A DNA stretch of 53,780 bases from Betaproteobacteria bacterium UBA2592 (GTDB taxonomy: Bacteria > Pseudomonadota > Gammaproteobacteria > Burkholderiales > Rhodocyclaceae). How positions within the stretch are numbered: the stretch's first letter is position 1; every line of letters begins with the position of its first letter. Below, piece after piece: positions 1 through 8,418 of this stretch. Under the pieces are notes generated by a model. The model saw nothing but the letters and a program-made list of their open reading frames with translations, ran no database searches and had not been told where the DNA came from. The stretch covers positions 1-53,780 of the forward strand of contig DDKS01000056.1 of the NCBI GenBank assembly GCA_002340095.1. Reading direction: 5' to 3'. Made by a program: the position numbers and the translations under genes.

Positions 1-2
1 GG

Positions 3-218
3 GGGGGTACCGGGGCCATCGTCGGCGCCGGGGTGGGCGCGGGAGCCGGGGCTGCCCTGGGCGAGGCCGTGGGCAATTCCGGGGATGGCGGGTCCGGCCG
101 CCAGTACCGTACCGGCGGCCGGCGCGGCGATTACCACGGCTACAACGACCACCCCAGCTGCAACGGCAAGAAGAAGGGGCACCACAAGCACGGCAAGTAC
201 AACAAGCACGGCTGCTGA
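3..218 (+). CDS. C-terminal end of a glycine-zipper protein (5' truncated)
   Basis: The reading frame is open from the window edge and stops at TGA 216-218, so only about 71 C-terminal residues are visible. The first half is a Gly/Ala helix with GxxxG-like spacing (GAIVGAGVGAGAG), typical of glycine-zipper segments in small outer-membrane or inner-membrane proteins. The tail is short, basic and rich in His, Lys and Gly, with one internal and one terminal Cys. No start or signal peptide can be seen, so the full length and location are unknown. The internal GTG at 33 is probably not the start, because the zipper begins before it. The function is not recognisable beyond the zipper. Confidence 0.55.
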   Translation, partial: GGTGAIVGAGVGAGAGAALGEAVGNSGDGGSGRQYRTGGRRGDYHGYNDHPSCNGKKKGHHKHGKYNKHGC

Positions 219-258
219 TCCGCCGGGCGGGCCGGTTGCCGCGGGAGCCGGCCCCGGG

Positions 259-774
259 TCAGGGTTTGTGTTTCAGGGCCATTTCCTGGGCGGCCCGGAT
301 CACGTCGGCTTCCAGCACCTGGGTATCCAGGCCGCTGTAGCCGGATACCTGGATTTCCTCGTAGTTTTCGGCCTGGGTGGCCTCTTCCCGGGTCTTGGGC
401 TGGCTGTAGCCGTTCCGGATGGCCTTGAGCTGGGCCATCATCACTTCGGGCCCGGTCAGGCCGGTCTCCATGCCGTCCGGCAGGTCGGCGCCCATCTCCA
501 GCAGCAGTTGCACGGTCTGGGGTTTTTTCCCCTTGATCGCCATGGCGAGGGGTGAGGTGGGCTGGCGATTGTCCGGCCGGTTGACCCGGGCGCCCCGTTC
601 GATCAATTCCCGGGCGATGTCGTTGAAGCCCATGAAGCAGGCCATGCCCAACGGCAGGCCCGGGTCGCCCTGGCCGTCATCGAATTCCGGCGGGGTGCCG
701 GCCGCGAGCAGGGCGCGGACCTCTTCGAGCCGGCCGGCACGGATGGCCTTGAGAAGCGCGAGGGGGTTGGACAT
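259..774 (-). CDS. Ankyrin-repeat protein
   Basis: A 171-residue protein made largely of ankyrin repeats. The N-terminal third has the helix-turn pattern LLKAIRAGRLEEVRALLAAG. A second repeat is near residues 38-70 (LGMACFMGFNDIARELIERGA) and a third near 75-105 (PLAMAIKGKKPQTVQLLLEMGA). The rest is a charged helical tail. There is no signal peptide or membrane segment, so it is probably a cytoplasmic protein-binding module; the partner is unknown. The ATG at 774 was chosen because the repeat begins there. The 34 residues upstream in the same frame are low-complexity and lack a ribosome site. It is divergent from the SPFH cassette at 934. Confidence 0.75.
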   Translation of the reverse strand: MSNPLALLKAIRAGRLEEVRALLAAGTPPEFDDGQGDPGLPLGMACFMGFNDIARELIERGARVNRPDNRQPTSPLAMAIKGKKPQTVQLLLEMGADLPDGMETGLTGPEVMMAQLKAIRNGYSQPKTREEATQAENYEEIQVSGYSGLDTQVLEADVIRAAQEMALKHKP

Positions 775-782
775 GGTGGCGG

Positions 783-811
783 CTGACGAAAGTGATGGGT
801 GCAAGTATAAA
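783..811 (+). promoter_or_regulatory. Predicted sigma-70 promoter for the SPFH/DUF4178 cassette
   Basis: CTGACG (783-788), a 17-bp spacer and TATAAA (806-811) match sigma-70 boxes at 4/6 and 5/6. It lies in the divergent gap between the ankyrin gene and the SPFH gene and would give a leader of about 115 nt. This is inference from sequence only. Confidence 0.4.
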
Positions 812-933
812 AGAGCCGTCCCGGATGCGCATGTACCGCTGCGCAGGCGGGCCGTTCCGGCATGGACAGATTTCATGCCGCGGTTTTATGATGCCCCCCT
901 GCCCCGCCGGGGGCTTGCTGAAGGGGAAAAGCC

Positions 934-1971
934 ATGGCGCTGATGGATTTCATCAAGAAACAGTTCATCGACATCATCCACTGGACCGAGGAGGATGGTG
1001 AAACCGTCGCCTGGCGCTATCCGATGCAGGATTTCGAAATCCAGTACGGGGCCAGCCTGACGGTGCGGGAATCCCAGCTGGCGGTGTTCGTGAACGAAGG
1101 CCAGGTGGCCGACGTGTTCGGCCCCGGCATGTACAAGCTCACCACCCAGACCCTGCCGGTGCTGACCTACCTGAAGAACTGGGACAAGCTGTTCGAGTCC
1201 CCCTTCAAGTCCGATGTCTATTTCTTCAGCACCCGCCAGCGGCTCGATCGCAAGTGGGGAACGCCCAACCCGATCACCCTCCGGGACAAGGAATTCGGTG
1301 CCGTGCGCCTCAGGGCCTTCGGTATCTATTCCTATCACCTGGTGGACCCGAAGCTGTTCCACAGCACCCTTTCCGGCACCCTGGAGCGCTACACCACCGA
1401 GCAGCTCGAAAGCCAGTTGAGGAATACCGTGGTGGGGCACATCGCCGACCTGTTCGGCGAATCCGGCGTGGCCTTCCTGGACATGGCCGCCAATCAGGAA
1501 GAGTTTGGCCTGGCCCTGCGCGAGAAGCTCAGTCCCCTGTTCGCAGGCTATGGCCTGGCCCTGGACAATCTGGTGGTGCAGAACATCTCCCTGCCCGAGG
1601 AAATCCAGAAAATGCTGGATACCCGCATCGGCATGAACGTGATCGGCGACATGGGTCGCTACACCCAGTTCCAGACCGCCAACGCCATTCCCCTGGCTGC
1701 CCAGAACGAGGGCGGCATGGCCGGCATCGGCGCCGGGCTGGGGGCGGGCATGAGCCTGGGCCAGGCCATGGGGCAGGCGATGATGACCGCCATGCAGCCC
1801 GGTGCGGCACCGGTCGCCGCCGCCAGCCCGGCGGCCCCGGCCGGTGCCACGGTGTCGGCCGACGAAGTGGTGGCCACCCTGGAAAAGCTGCATGTCCTGG
1901 TGGGCAAGGGCATCCTGAGCCAGGCCGAGTTCGATGCCAAGAAGGCCGAACTGCTGCAGAAACTGAGCTGA
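934..1971 (+). CDS. SPFH-domain protein with C-terminal SHOCT (YdjI-like)
   Basis: 345 residues. The first ~240 form an SPFH (band-7-like) domain of the 'virion core protein-like' family, to which Bacillus YdjI belongs: an N-terminal amphipathic part without a clear TM helix, then the YPMQDFEIQYGASLTVRESQ and FGPGMYKLTTQTLPVLT strands. A Gly/Ala/Met-rich linker (about 240-300) leads to a SHOCT helix pair at 312-344 (LHVLVGKGILSQAEFDAKKAELLQ with a final KLS), which usually mediates oligomer or membrane association. In Bacillus the relative is encoded with PspA and helps place it at membranes. Here it opens a co-directional cassette with DUF4178, DUF350, SpeE-like and amine-oxidase genes. The start has AAGGGGAA upstream. 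Family assignment is firm; the role is inferred. Confidence 0.85.
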   Translation: MALMDFIKKQFIDIIHWTEEDGETVAWRYPMQDFEIQYGASLTVRESQLAVFVNEGQVADVFGPGMYKLTTQTLPVLTYLKNWDKLFESPFKSDVYFFSTRQRLDRKWGTPNPITLRDKEFGAVRLRAFGIYSYHLVDPKLFHSTLSGTLERYTTEQLESQLRNTVVGHIADLFGESGVAFLDMAANQEEFGLALREKLSPLFAGYGLALDNLVVQNISLPEEIQKMLDTRIGMNVIGDMGRYTQFQTANAIPLAAQNEGGMAGIGAGLGAGMSLGQAMGQAMMTAMQPGAAPVAAASPAAPAGATVSADEVVATLEKLHVLVGKGILSQAEFDAKKAELLQKLS

Positions 1972-1984
1972 TCCGCCCCCCTTC

Positions 1985-3922
1985 ATGGCCCGTACCGCCC
2001 AGTGCCCCTCCTGCGGGGCCTCTGTTCCGTTTCGTTCCGCTGCTTCCATCCTGGCGGTCTGCGAGTATTGCCAGACCACTTTGCTGAATCTGGAGGGGAA
2101 GGTCGAGAACCTGGGCAAAATGGCCGCCCTGGTGGAGGACCGTTCGCCCCTGCAGCTCGGAGCCGAGGGCCGCCATCAGGGCGTGCATTTCGCCGTGGTT
2201 GGCCGCATTCAGTTGCAGTACGGGCAGGGGCGGTGGAACGAATGGCACCTGCTCTTCGACGACCAGCGCACCGGCTGGCTTTCCGAAGCGGCGGGCGAGT
2301 ATGTCCTGTCCTTCCTGGAATGGGTGCCCGATCCGGTTCCACCCTTCGCCAGCCTCAAGCCCGGGGACGAGCTGGTGCTGGGCAACACCGCCTGGACCGT
2401 GACCAACCTGGAGCAGGCCGAGTGCGTGGCGGGGGAGGGGGAGCTGCCCTTCAAGGTGGGGCCCGGCTACCCGGCGCCGGTGGTGGACCTGCGCGCCGGC
2501 AAACGGCTGGCCACCATCGACTACAGCGAGGGGGATGCCTTTCCGCCCCTGGTGTTCTTTGGCGAGGTGGTGGATTTTGCCAGCCTGGCCTGGAACAACC
2601 TGCGCGAAGGCATGCCCATTCCCGACCGCCCGACCCTCCAGGCCCGCGCCCTGCGCTGTGTCAGTTGCGGTGCGTCGCTGGAGGTGCGGCACGAGGGCGT
2701 TTTGGCGGTGGGCTGCCGCCAGTGCGGTGCCGTTACCGATCCGGAAACGGAAAAACTGATCTCCCGCCTCCAGGCCGGCAGCACCCTCAACCAGCCCCGC
2801 ATTCCGCTGGGTAGCATCGGTACCTTCCGGGGCGAGCCGCTCGAGGTCATGGGGTACATGCAGCGCTTCATGACCGCTGACGGGCGTCGCTACGCCTGGC
2901 GGGAGTATCTGCTGGCCCGGGTGGGCAAGCCCGGCTACCGTTGGCTGACGGAGTACGATGGCCACTGGAATGTGGCCGATGTGCTCGATGACATTCCTCC
3001 GGTGCTGCGCCAGAAGGGGCGCATCATTTCCGAATCCTCCTTTCCTTACCGGGAGCATCGTTTCGAGCACTTCCAGCGCTATCAGGCGGAAGTGGAATAT
3101 GTGATCGGCGAATTCACCTGGCGCGTGCAGGTGGGGGAAGTGGCGCAGCTGGACGATTATGTGGCACCGCCCTACCTGCTCACCCGGGAGACGACGGACA
3201 AGGAGCTGAGCTGGAGCCTGTCCGAATACGTGCCACCCGAGGAGATTGAGCAGGCCTTCAAGCTGAAATCACTGCCCAAACCCCGGGGGGTCTATGCCAA
3301 CCAGCCTTCCCCGGTGCGCGAACGGCACCGCCAGGTGTGCCGCAATTTCTGGATCTTCTTCCTGCTGGCCGTGTTGCTGCAGCTGGGCCTCTGGGCCATG
3401 GAGCAAGAAGATGTCTATGTGCGGGAAAGTCTGACGCTGCAGCAGCAGGCGGAGGAGCCGCTCCTGAGCAAGCCCTTCGTCATCCGGGAAACCCTGCCCA
3501 CCCTGGTGGTGGAGAATCGGGCGGATATTTCCAATGACTGGGTGGCCCTCCATCTGGCCCTGGTGAATGAAAGTACCGGCGAGGTCCGGCATGGCAGTCA
3601 GGAGCTGAGTTATTACTGGGGCACCGACAGTGGCGAAAGCTGGAGCGAGGGGGCGCCGGAGGGGGAAATGGTTTTCCGGGAAGTTCCGCCAGGGACCTGG
3701 CGCCTGATGCTGGAGCACGAGATGGACGAGCGCCGTGACAGACCCATCCAGGACGTGCTGACCATCCGCAGGGGGGGGTCGAGCTGGAGCAACATCATCC
3801 TGCTGTTCCTCTTTCTGGCGGCCTTTCCCCTGTTTACCCGCTGGCGTGTGTTCGCCTTCGAGGTGGAGCGCTGGGCCGAAAGCGATCACCCCAAGGCGAG
3901 CGGGGGCGACGATGATGATTGA
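1985..3922 (+). CDS. Zinc-ribbon protein with two DUF4178-type domains and C-terminal membrane segments
   Basis: 645 residues starting 13 bp after the SPFH gene. An N-terminal zinc ribbon (C7-x2-C10 ... C26-x2-C29) is followed by a beta-rich DUF4178-like domain (about 55-205). A second zinc ribbon near residue 223 (CVSC...CRQC) precedes another DUF4178-like domain (about 265-420, IGTFRGEPLEVMGYMQRF). A TM helix at about 453-471 (FWIFFLLAVLLQLGLWAM), an extracytoplasmic beta domain and a second TM helix near 600-620 end the protein with an acidic tail. DUF4178 has no established biochemical role; it recurs beside PspA-like, DUF350 and polyamine-synthase genes. I infer a membrane-anchored scaffold or sensor for the cassette. 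Confidence 0.75.
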   Translation: MARTAQCPSCGASVPFRSAASILAVCEYCQTTLLNLEGKVENLGKMAALVEDRSPLQLGAEGRHQGVHFAVVGRIQLQYGQGRWNEWHLLFDDQRTGWLSEAAGEYVLSFLEWVPDPVPPFASLKPGDELVLGNTAWTVTNLEQAECVAGEGELPFKVGPGYPAPVVDLRAGKRLATIDYSEGDAFPPLVFFGEVVDFASLAWNNLREGMPIPDRPTLQARALRCVSCGASLEVRHEGVLAVGCRQCGAVTDPETEKLISRLQAGSTLNQPRIPLGSIGTFRGEPLEVMGYMQRFMTADGRRYAWREYLLARVGKPGYRWLTEYDGHWNVADVLDDIPPVLRQKGRIISESSFPYREHRFEHFQRYQAEVEYVIGEFTWRVQVGEVAQLDDYVAPPYLLTRETTDKELSWSLSEYVPPEEIEQAFKLKSLPKPRGVYANQPSPVRERHRQVCRNFWIFFLLAVLLQLGLWAMEQEDVYVRESLTLQQQAEEPLLSKPFVIRETLPTLVVENRADISNDWVALHLALVNESTGEVRHGSQELSYYWGTDSGESWSEGAPEGEMVFREVPPGTWRLMLEHEMDERRDRPIQDVLTIRRGGSSWSNIILLFLFLAAFPLFTRWRVFAFEVERWAESDHPKASGGDDDD

Positions 3923-3940
3923 TCTTCAGGGGGGCGCTCC

Positions 3941-4084
3941 GTGAGCCGCATCTACGCCTTCCTGGCCATCGTGGCCCTGGCCGGCTTCGGCTGGGCCCAG
4001 TACAACGGCTACAGCCTGTTCGACAATGTGGCCTCGGGCCGCGGCACGGGCGGTTCCGGCGTCCGCAGCATCCACCACAAATAA
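3941..4084 (+). CDS. 47-residue single-pass membrane peptide
   Basis: A GTG-started ORF (VSRIYAFLAIVALAGFGWAQ) lies between the DUF4178 and DUF350 genes, with AGGGGGG 8-9 bases upstream of the start. Residues 3-20 form one hydrophobic helix; the remainder is Gly/Ser-rich and ends in IHHK. Spacing to both neighbours is tight (18 and 12 bp), which supports translation as part of the operon. No family is recognised. It could be a small subunit that sits with the DUF350 or DUF4178 membrane proteins. It is short, so the call rests mainly on context. Confidence 0.5.
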   Translation: MSRIYAFLAIVALAGFGWAQYNGYSLFDNVASGRGTGGSGVRSIHHK

Positions 4085-4096
4085 AGGAGGCTTTCC

Positions 4097-4315
4097 ATGC
4101 CTGAACTCATCAACTTCAAGATGCTCTTCAATTCGCTGCTCTATTCGATCCTCGGGGTGGTGGTGTTCTGGGTGTCCTTCATCACCGTGGACAAGCTCAC
4201 CCCCTACGAGTTGTGGCGGGAAATCGTCGAGCGCAAGAACCAGCCCCTGGCCATCGTCATTGCCGCCATGTGCCTGGGGATTGCCATCATCGTTGCTGCC
4301 GCCATTCATGGGTAA
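4097..4315 (+). CDS. DUF350 membrane protein
   Basis: 72 residues with two membrane helices (about 10-30 and 49-70) joined by a charged loop (TPYELWREIVERKNQPLA), the shape of a single DUF350 unit. AAAGGAGG lies 7-13 bases upstream of the ATG, so the start is secure. DUF350 proteins are small integral membrane proteins that often occur in tandem. They are found in gene neighbourhoods for glutathionylspermidine/polyamine metabolism and envelope stress. The stop is 3 bp before the TTG of the SpeE-like gene, indicating co-translation. Confidence 0.8.
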   Translation: MPELINFKMLFNSLLYSILGVVVFWVSFITVDKLTPYELWREIVERKNQPLAIVIAAMCLGIAIIVAAAIHG

Positions 4316-4318
4316 ATT

Positions 4319-5872
4319 TTGACGGATACAGTCTTCACCCCGGAGGCGGAAGAGGTACGGCCGCCGGCCAGGATGCAGCACGCCCTGCTGGCCTCGGTCT
4401 TCATCATCGCCTCCTGCGGGCTGGCCTACGAACTGGTGGCGGCGGCCCTGGCCAGCTACCTGCTCGGGGATTCGGTCACCCAGTTCTCCACCATCATCGG
4501 CGCCTACCTGTTCGCCATGGGCGTGGGCTCCTGGCTGTCCCGCTACGTGGGGGGCAATCTGGTGCGCCGCTTCATCCAGATCGAAATGCTGGTGGGGGTG
4601 CTGGGCGGCTTTGCGGCGGTGGGCCTGTTCCTGGCCTTTGCCGCCCAGATGGGGCCGTTCCGGGTGCTGCTCTACCTCTCGGTGCTGGCGGTGGGCACCC
4701 TGGTGGGGCTGGAGATCCCCCTGGTGATGCGCATCCTGAAGCGGGAAGTGGCTTTCAAGGAGCTGGTGTCCCGGGTCCTGGCCGTGGATTACCTGGGGGC
4801 CCTGGCGGTTTCCGTACTGTTTCCCCTGTTGCTGGCACCGTATCTGGGGCTGATGCGCACGGGGCTCCTGTTCGGCCTCCTCAATGTGGGGGTGGCAGTC
4901 TGGGCCCTGTACCTGTTTCGGGCGCAGTTGCCCCGCTCCCGGGACCTGTATCTGGCTGCCGGGGCCAGCGTCGCCCTGCTCGCGGGCGGGCTTGCCGTGG
5001 CCGGTCAGGTGTCCGACACGGCCGAGAGCTGGCTCTACGCCGATGAAGTGATCCACATGGAAAGCTCGCCCTACCAGCGCATCGTGGTGACTCGCTGGCG
5101 GGATGACATCCGCCTGTTTCTCAACCAGAACCTGCAGTTTTCCTCCCGGGATGAATACCGTTACCACGAGGCCCTGGTACATCCGGGCCTGGCGGCCCTG
5201 CCCGGGGCGCGGCGCATTCTGGTGCTGGGGGGCGGCGACGGCTTCGCGGTGCGGGAAATCCTGCGCTATCCCCAGATCCAGTCCGTGACCCTGGTGGATC
5301 TGGACCCGGCCATGACCCGGCTGTTTGCCACGGCGCCCCTGCTCACCCAGTTGAACGGCAATGCCCTCAACGATTCCCGGGTCACGGTGGTCAATGCCGA
5401 TGCGGCCATCTGGCTGGAAGAGAACGGCGAGGCCTTCGACTTCGTGGTGGTGGATTTCCCCGATCCCTCCAACTTCGCCCTGGGCAAGCTCTACTCCACC
5501 GGCTTTTACCGGCTGCTGGCGCGGCACCTGGCCCCGGGCGGCCGGATCGTGGTGCAGGCCACCTCGCCCTACTACGCCCGCCGCTCCTACTGGACCATCG
5601 TCGCCACCCTCGAAGCCGCCGGCTTCAGGACGGCCCCCTACCACGCCCTGGTGCCCAGTTTCGGCGAATGGGGCTACGTCCTGGCGGGCCGGGAGGCGCC
5701 GGGCCTGCCCACGGCCTACCCGGAAGGCTTGCGCTTTCTCACCGTGGCGGGCACGGCGGACCTGTTCCGCTTCCCCGCCGACATGGAGCGCCTGCCGGTG
5801 GAGCCGAACCGCCTCAACGAGCAGAGCCTGGTGCGCCTGTTCGAGCAGGAGTGGCATGGTGCGGCGCGCTGA
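4319..5872 (+). CDS. Membrane-bound spermidine synthase-like aminopropyltransferase
   Basis: 517 residues. About seven hydrophobic helices fill residues 20-230, followed by a soluble Rossmann methyltransferase-like domain of the spermidine synthase fold. Its motifs are VLGGGDG (decarboxy-SAM loop), VTLVDLDP (acidic end of strand 2) and VVVDFPDPSN, which keeps the DxxDP acidic pair of SpeE. The soluble enzyme lacks the TM part, so this belongs to the membrane-fused branch, whose substrate is often unproven. The TTG at 4319 follows the DUF350 stop by 3 bp; an in-frame ATG at 4373 (MQHALL) is an alternative. No S-adenosylmethionine decarboxylase gene is in the window, so decarboxy-SAM would have to come from elsewhere. 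Confidence 0.8.
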   Translation: MTDTVFTPEAEEVRPPARMQHALLASVFIIASCGLAYELVAAALASYLLGDSVTQFSTIIGAYLFAMGVGSWLSRYVGGNLVRRFIQIEMLVGVLGGFAAVGLFLAFAAQMGPFRVLLYLSVLAVGTLVGLEIPLVMRILKREVAFKELVSRVLAVDYLGALAVSVLFPLLLAPYLGLMRTGLLFGLLNVGVAVWALYLFRAQLPRSRDLYLAAGASVALLAGGLAVAGQVSDTAESWLYADEVIHMESSPYQRIVVTRWRDDIRLFLNQNLQFSSRDEYRYHEALVHPGLAALPGARRILVLGGGDGFAVREILRYPQIQSVTLVDLDPAMTRLFATAPLLTQLNGNALNDSRVTVVNADAAIWLEENGEAFDFVVVDFPDPSNFALGKLYSTGFYRLLARHLAPGGRIVVQATSPYYARRSYWTIVATLEAAGFRTAPYHALVPSFGEWGYVLAGREAPGLPTAYPEGLRFLTVAGTADLFRFPADMERLPVEPNRLNEQSLVRLFEQEWHGAAR

Positions 5873-5911
5873 GGCAGCAGGGCGGGGCAGTCCGGTGCGA
5901 CGGGCCGGCTG

Positions 5912-7531
5912 ATGCGGCGGCGGGAATTCCTCGGAGCGGCCGGCGCCCTGGCCCTGGCGGCCTGCGCCAAAGGCACGCGGTCCCTGCCGCCCGGCGAACT
6001 GCAGGGCGGCAACTTCGCCCTCGGGCACCGGCTCGGCCAGGGGGATTTTCCCGCCGCGGCGGAAATCCGGCCGGTGGAGGTGCTGATCGTCGGTGCCGGC
6101 ATTGCCGGCCTGTCGGCCGCCTGGCGCCTGCAACGGGCCGGTTTCGAGGATTTTGCCCTGCTGGAGCTGGAGGCTTCCCCTGGGGGCAACTCCCGCTACG
6201 CCCGTAGCCCGGTCTGCGCCCATCCCCTGGGCGCCCATTATCTACCCCTGCCCAATCCGGAAGCCCGGGCGGTACGGGCCTTGCTCGCCGACCTGGGTGT
6301 GCTCAAGGGGGATCCATGGGCCCTCAAGCCCGAGTACGACGAGGCTTATCTGTGCCACAGCCCCCAGGAGCGCCTCTACCGCTTTGGCGTCTGGCAGGAA
6401 GGCCTGGTGCCCCACCTGGGCCTGGCGGCGGGCGAGCGCGAACAAATGGCCCGCTTCTTCGCCCGCATGGCCGACTTCAAGGCCCTGGGCGACAGCCGGG
6501 GCCGGACCTTTGCCCTACCCCTGGCCTATGCCCGCCCCGATGCCAGCACGGCCGCCCTGGACCGGCTCACCCTGTTCGACTGGCTCAAGGCGGAGGGCTT
6601 CGACAGTCCCTCCCTGCACTGGTACCTCAATTACGCCTGCCGGGACGATTACGGCACCGATTACCGCCAGGTATCCGCCTGGGCCGGCATCCACTACTTC
6701 GCCGGCCGCACCGGAGAGGGGGGGCTGGGGGCCGGGGACACGGTGCTCACCGCGCCGGAAGGCAATGGCTGGATCGTCCGGCGTCTGGCGGAGCGCCTGC
6801 CCGGGCGGCTGCACACGGGCCTGGCCGTTCATGGCCTGCGTCAGGAGGAGGGACGGGTGCATGTGGATGCCTGGAGCGAGAACGAGGGCCGGAGCCTGCG
6901 TTATCAGGCCCGCCAGGTCATCTGGGCGGCGCCCCTGTTCCTGCTGCCCCGGGTGGCGCCACAACTGCCGCCGGATCTGGCGGCCGCCATCGCGCCGCTG
7001 AGCCATGCCCCCTGGCTGGTGGCCAGCCTGCATCTGGCAGCGCCGCCCGAAGCAGGAGCCGGGACCCCCCTGGCCTGGGACAACGTGCTGTACGACAGTC
7101 CCGGCCTCGGTTATGTGGTGGCCACCCACCAGCAGATCCGCAGGGCGCCGCCCGGCCCCACGGTGCTCACCTATTACCGGCCCCTGTCCGGGGAAGACCC
7201 GCGCCTCGCCCGGCAACGCCTGCTGGATACGCCGCGGGAAATCTGGGCCGAGGCCATCCTCTCCGACCTGGGCCGGGCGCATCGGGACATCCGCAGCCTG
7301 ACTACCCGGCTTGACGTGTTCCGCCACGGCCACGCCATGGCGCGGCCGCTGCCAGGCTTTCTGGATGGGGCGCGGCGGGCGCGCCTGGCCCGGGGTTGGG
7401 GCCGCGTGCGGCTGGCCCATGCGGACATGTCGGGCATGTCCTTGTTCGAGGAGGCCAACTACTGGGGCGTGCGGGCGGCGGAACAGTTGCTGCGTGAGGC
7501 GGGAGGCCGCCTGGCCGAGCGTCTGGCCTAG
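5912..7531 (+). CDS. Tat-exported FAD-dependent amine oxidase-like lipoprotein
   Basis: 539 residues. The N-terminus MRRREFLGAAGALALAAC has a twin-arginine motif and a lipobox-like LAAC (Cys18), suggesting folded export and lipid anchoring. The dinucleotide fold VLIVGAGIAGLSAAWRL is at 57-73, followed by the ELEASPGGNSR strand typical of NAD(P)-binding/amine-oxidase flavoproteins. A C-terminal FAD contact region (MSGMSLFEEANYWGVRAAEQLL) closes the fold. It lies 39 bp after the SpeE-like gene, so an amine or polyamine substrate is plausible, but the reaction is inferred. The last 4 bp overlap the end of the convergent IclR gene. Confidence 0.8.
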   Translation: MRRREFLGAAGALALAACAKGTRSLPPGELQGGNFALGHRLGQGDFPAAAEIRPVEVLIVGAGIAGLSAAWRLQRAGFEDFALLELEASPGGNSRYARSPVCAHPLGAHYLPLPNPEARAVRALLADLGVLKGDPWALKPEYDEAYLCHSPQERLYRFGVWQEGLVPHLGLAAGEREQMARFFARMADFKALGDSRGRTFALPLAYARPDASTAALDRLTLFDWLKAEGFDSPSLHWYLNYACRDDYGTDYRQVSAWAGIHYFAGRTGEGGLGAGDTVLTAPEGNGWIVRRLAERLPGRLHTGLAVHGLRQEEGRVHVDAWSENEGRSLRYQARQVIWAAPLFLLPRVAPQLPPDLAAAIAPLSHAPWLVASLHLAAPPEAGAGTPLAWDNVLYDSPGLGYVVATHQQIRRAPPGPTVLTYYRPLSGEDPRLARQRLLDTPREIWAEAILSDLGRAHRDIRSLTTRLDVFRHGHAMARPLPGFLDGARRARLARGWGRVRLAHADMSGMSLFEEANYWGVRAAEQLLREAGGRLAERLA

Positions 7532-8337
7532 TCCGGCCCGCTGCCGGCGTGTGCTCCCAGGCGCAGGGAGAGGGCTTCGCCGGCCGCCTTCACCGCCACG
7601 GCGATGGGGCTGTCCCAGTCATTGTCGAAGTTGCCCACCGAGCCCAGGGTGGTGATGGCGGCCACCATGGCGCCGCTGTGGTCGTACACCGGGGCGCTGA
7701 AGCCGTTGATGCCCGGGGTCAGGCTGCCGCTGGCCCGGGAAATGCCGCGTCTGCGGATTTCGGCCAGGGTCTTTTCCAGCTGGGCGCGCAGGGTGCCCAC
7801 GGCCACGTTGGCGGCCCTGGCGTTTTCCTGCAGTTCCTGCTGCAGCATCTGCTTGACGGCGGGGGCCTTGTGGAAGGCGGCGAAGGCTCGGCCCGTGGCG
7901 GAATTGGTCAGGGGCAGCACGGCGCCAGGACGCAGGTTGACGGTGATGGCTCCCCCCGCATCGGCCCAGCGCACGATGGTGGCCCCCCGGTTGCCCCACA
8001 CGGCCAGGGCCACGGTTTCGTGGATCTGTTCGCACAGATCTTCCAGGATCGGCTCCGCCAGCCGCACCGGGTCGAGCCGGGCCAGCCCGGCCAGTCCCAG
8101 CTCCAGGCACCAGCCGCCCAGATCGTAACGGCCCGAGCGCCGGTCCTGCTCCACCAGGCCGATGCGCAGGAAGCTCACCAGGTAGCGGTGCGCCTTGGCC
8201 GGCGCCATGCCCGCCTGGGCGGCCAGGTCCTTGAGCATCATCGGCCGGCCATGCTGGGCCAGCACCTTGAGGATCCGGAAGCCCAGCTCGATGGACTGGA
8301 TGCCGTGCCGTTCGTCAGGGGAACTGCGTTCCATCAA
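7528..8337 (-). CDS. IclR-family transcriptional regulator
   Basis: 269 residues. A winged helix-turn-helix at about 15-75 (ELGFRILKVLAQHGRPMMLKDLAAQAGMAPAKAHRYL, given here in parts: LKDLAAQAGM then APAKAHRYLVS) is followed by the GAF-like IclR effector domain. Landmarks there are TVALAVWGNRGATIVRW, the LPLTNSATGRAF loop and a C-terminal ISRASGSLTPGINGFSAPVYD. Such proteins sense aromatic or small organic acids, but the ligand cannot be read here. Two adjacent ATGs (8337, 8334) are possible starts; AAGGAGT is upstream. It is divergent from the ParA gene and convergent with the amine-oxidase gene, so its target could be itself, ParA or something distant. Confidence 0.9.
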   Translation of the reverse strand: MMERSSPDERHGIQSIELGFRILKVLAQHGRPMMLKDLAAQAGMAPAKAHRYLVSFLRIGLVEQDRRSGRYDLGGWCLELGLAGLARLDPVRLAEPILEDLCEQIHETVALAVWGNRGATIVRWADAGGAITVNLRPGAVLPLTNSATGRAFAAFHKAPAVKQMLQQELQENARAANVAVGTLRAQLEKTLAEIRRRGISRASGSLTPGINGFSAPVYDHSGAMVAAITTLGSVGNFDNDWDSPIAVAVKAAGEALSLRLGAHAGSGPD

Positions 8338-8368
8338 AACTCCTTACCTGGGGTCAATGCCGTCCGCC

Positions 8369-8374
8369 TATAAT
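8369..8374 (+). promoter_or_regulatory. Predicted -10 box upstream of parA-like gene
   Basis: A perfect TATAAT in the 81-bp gap between the divergent IclR and ParA genes. It is 45 bp before the ParA start. No convincing -35 box was found at 16-18 bp, so an activator may be needed. Confidence 0.35.
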
Positions 8375-8418
8375 CAGCGGGTTCGCAAGTTTACCGACTA
8401 TTGAAGGGAGTGAGGTCA

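Noticed and set aside
3926..6238. A 770-codon minus-strand open frame opposite DUF350, SpeE-like and the amine-oxidase start
   Set aside because: Low-complexity His/Gly/Gln composition typical of antisense frames; the plus-strand genes carry clear motifs.
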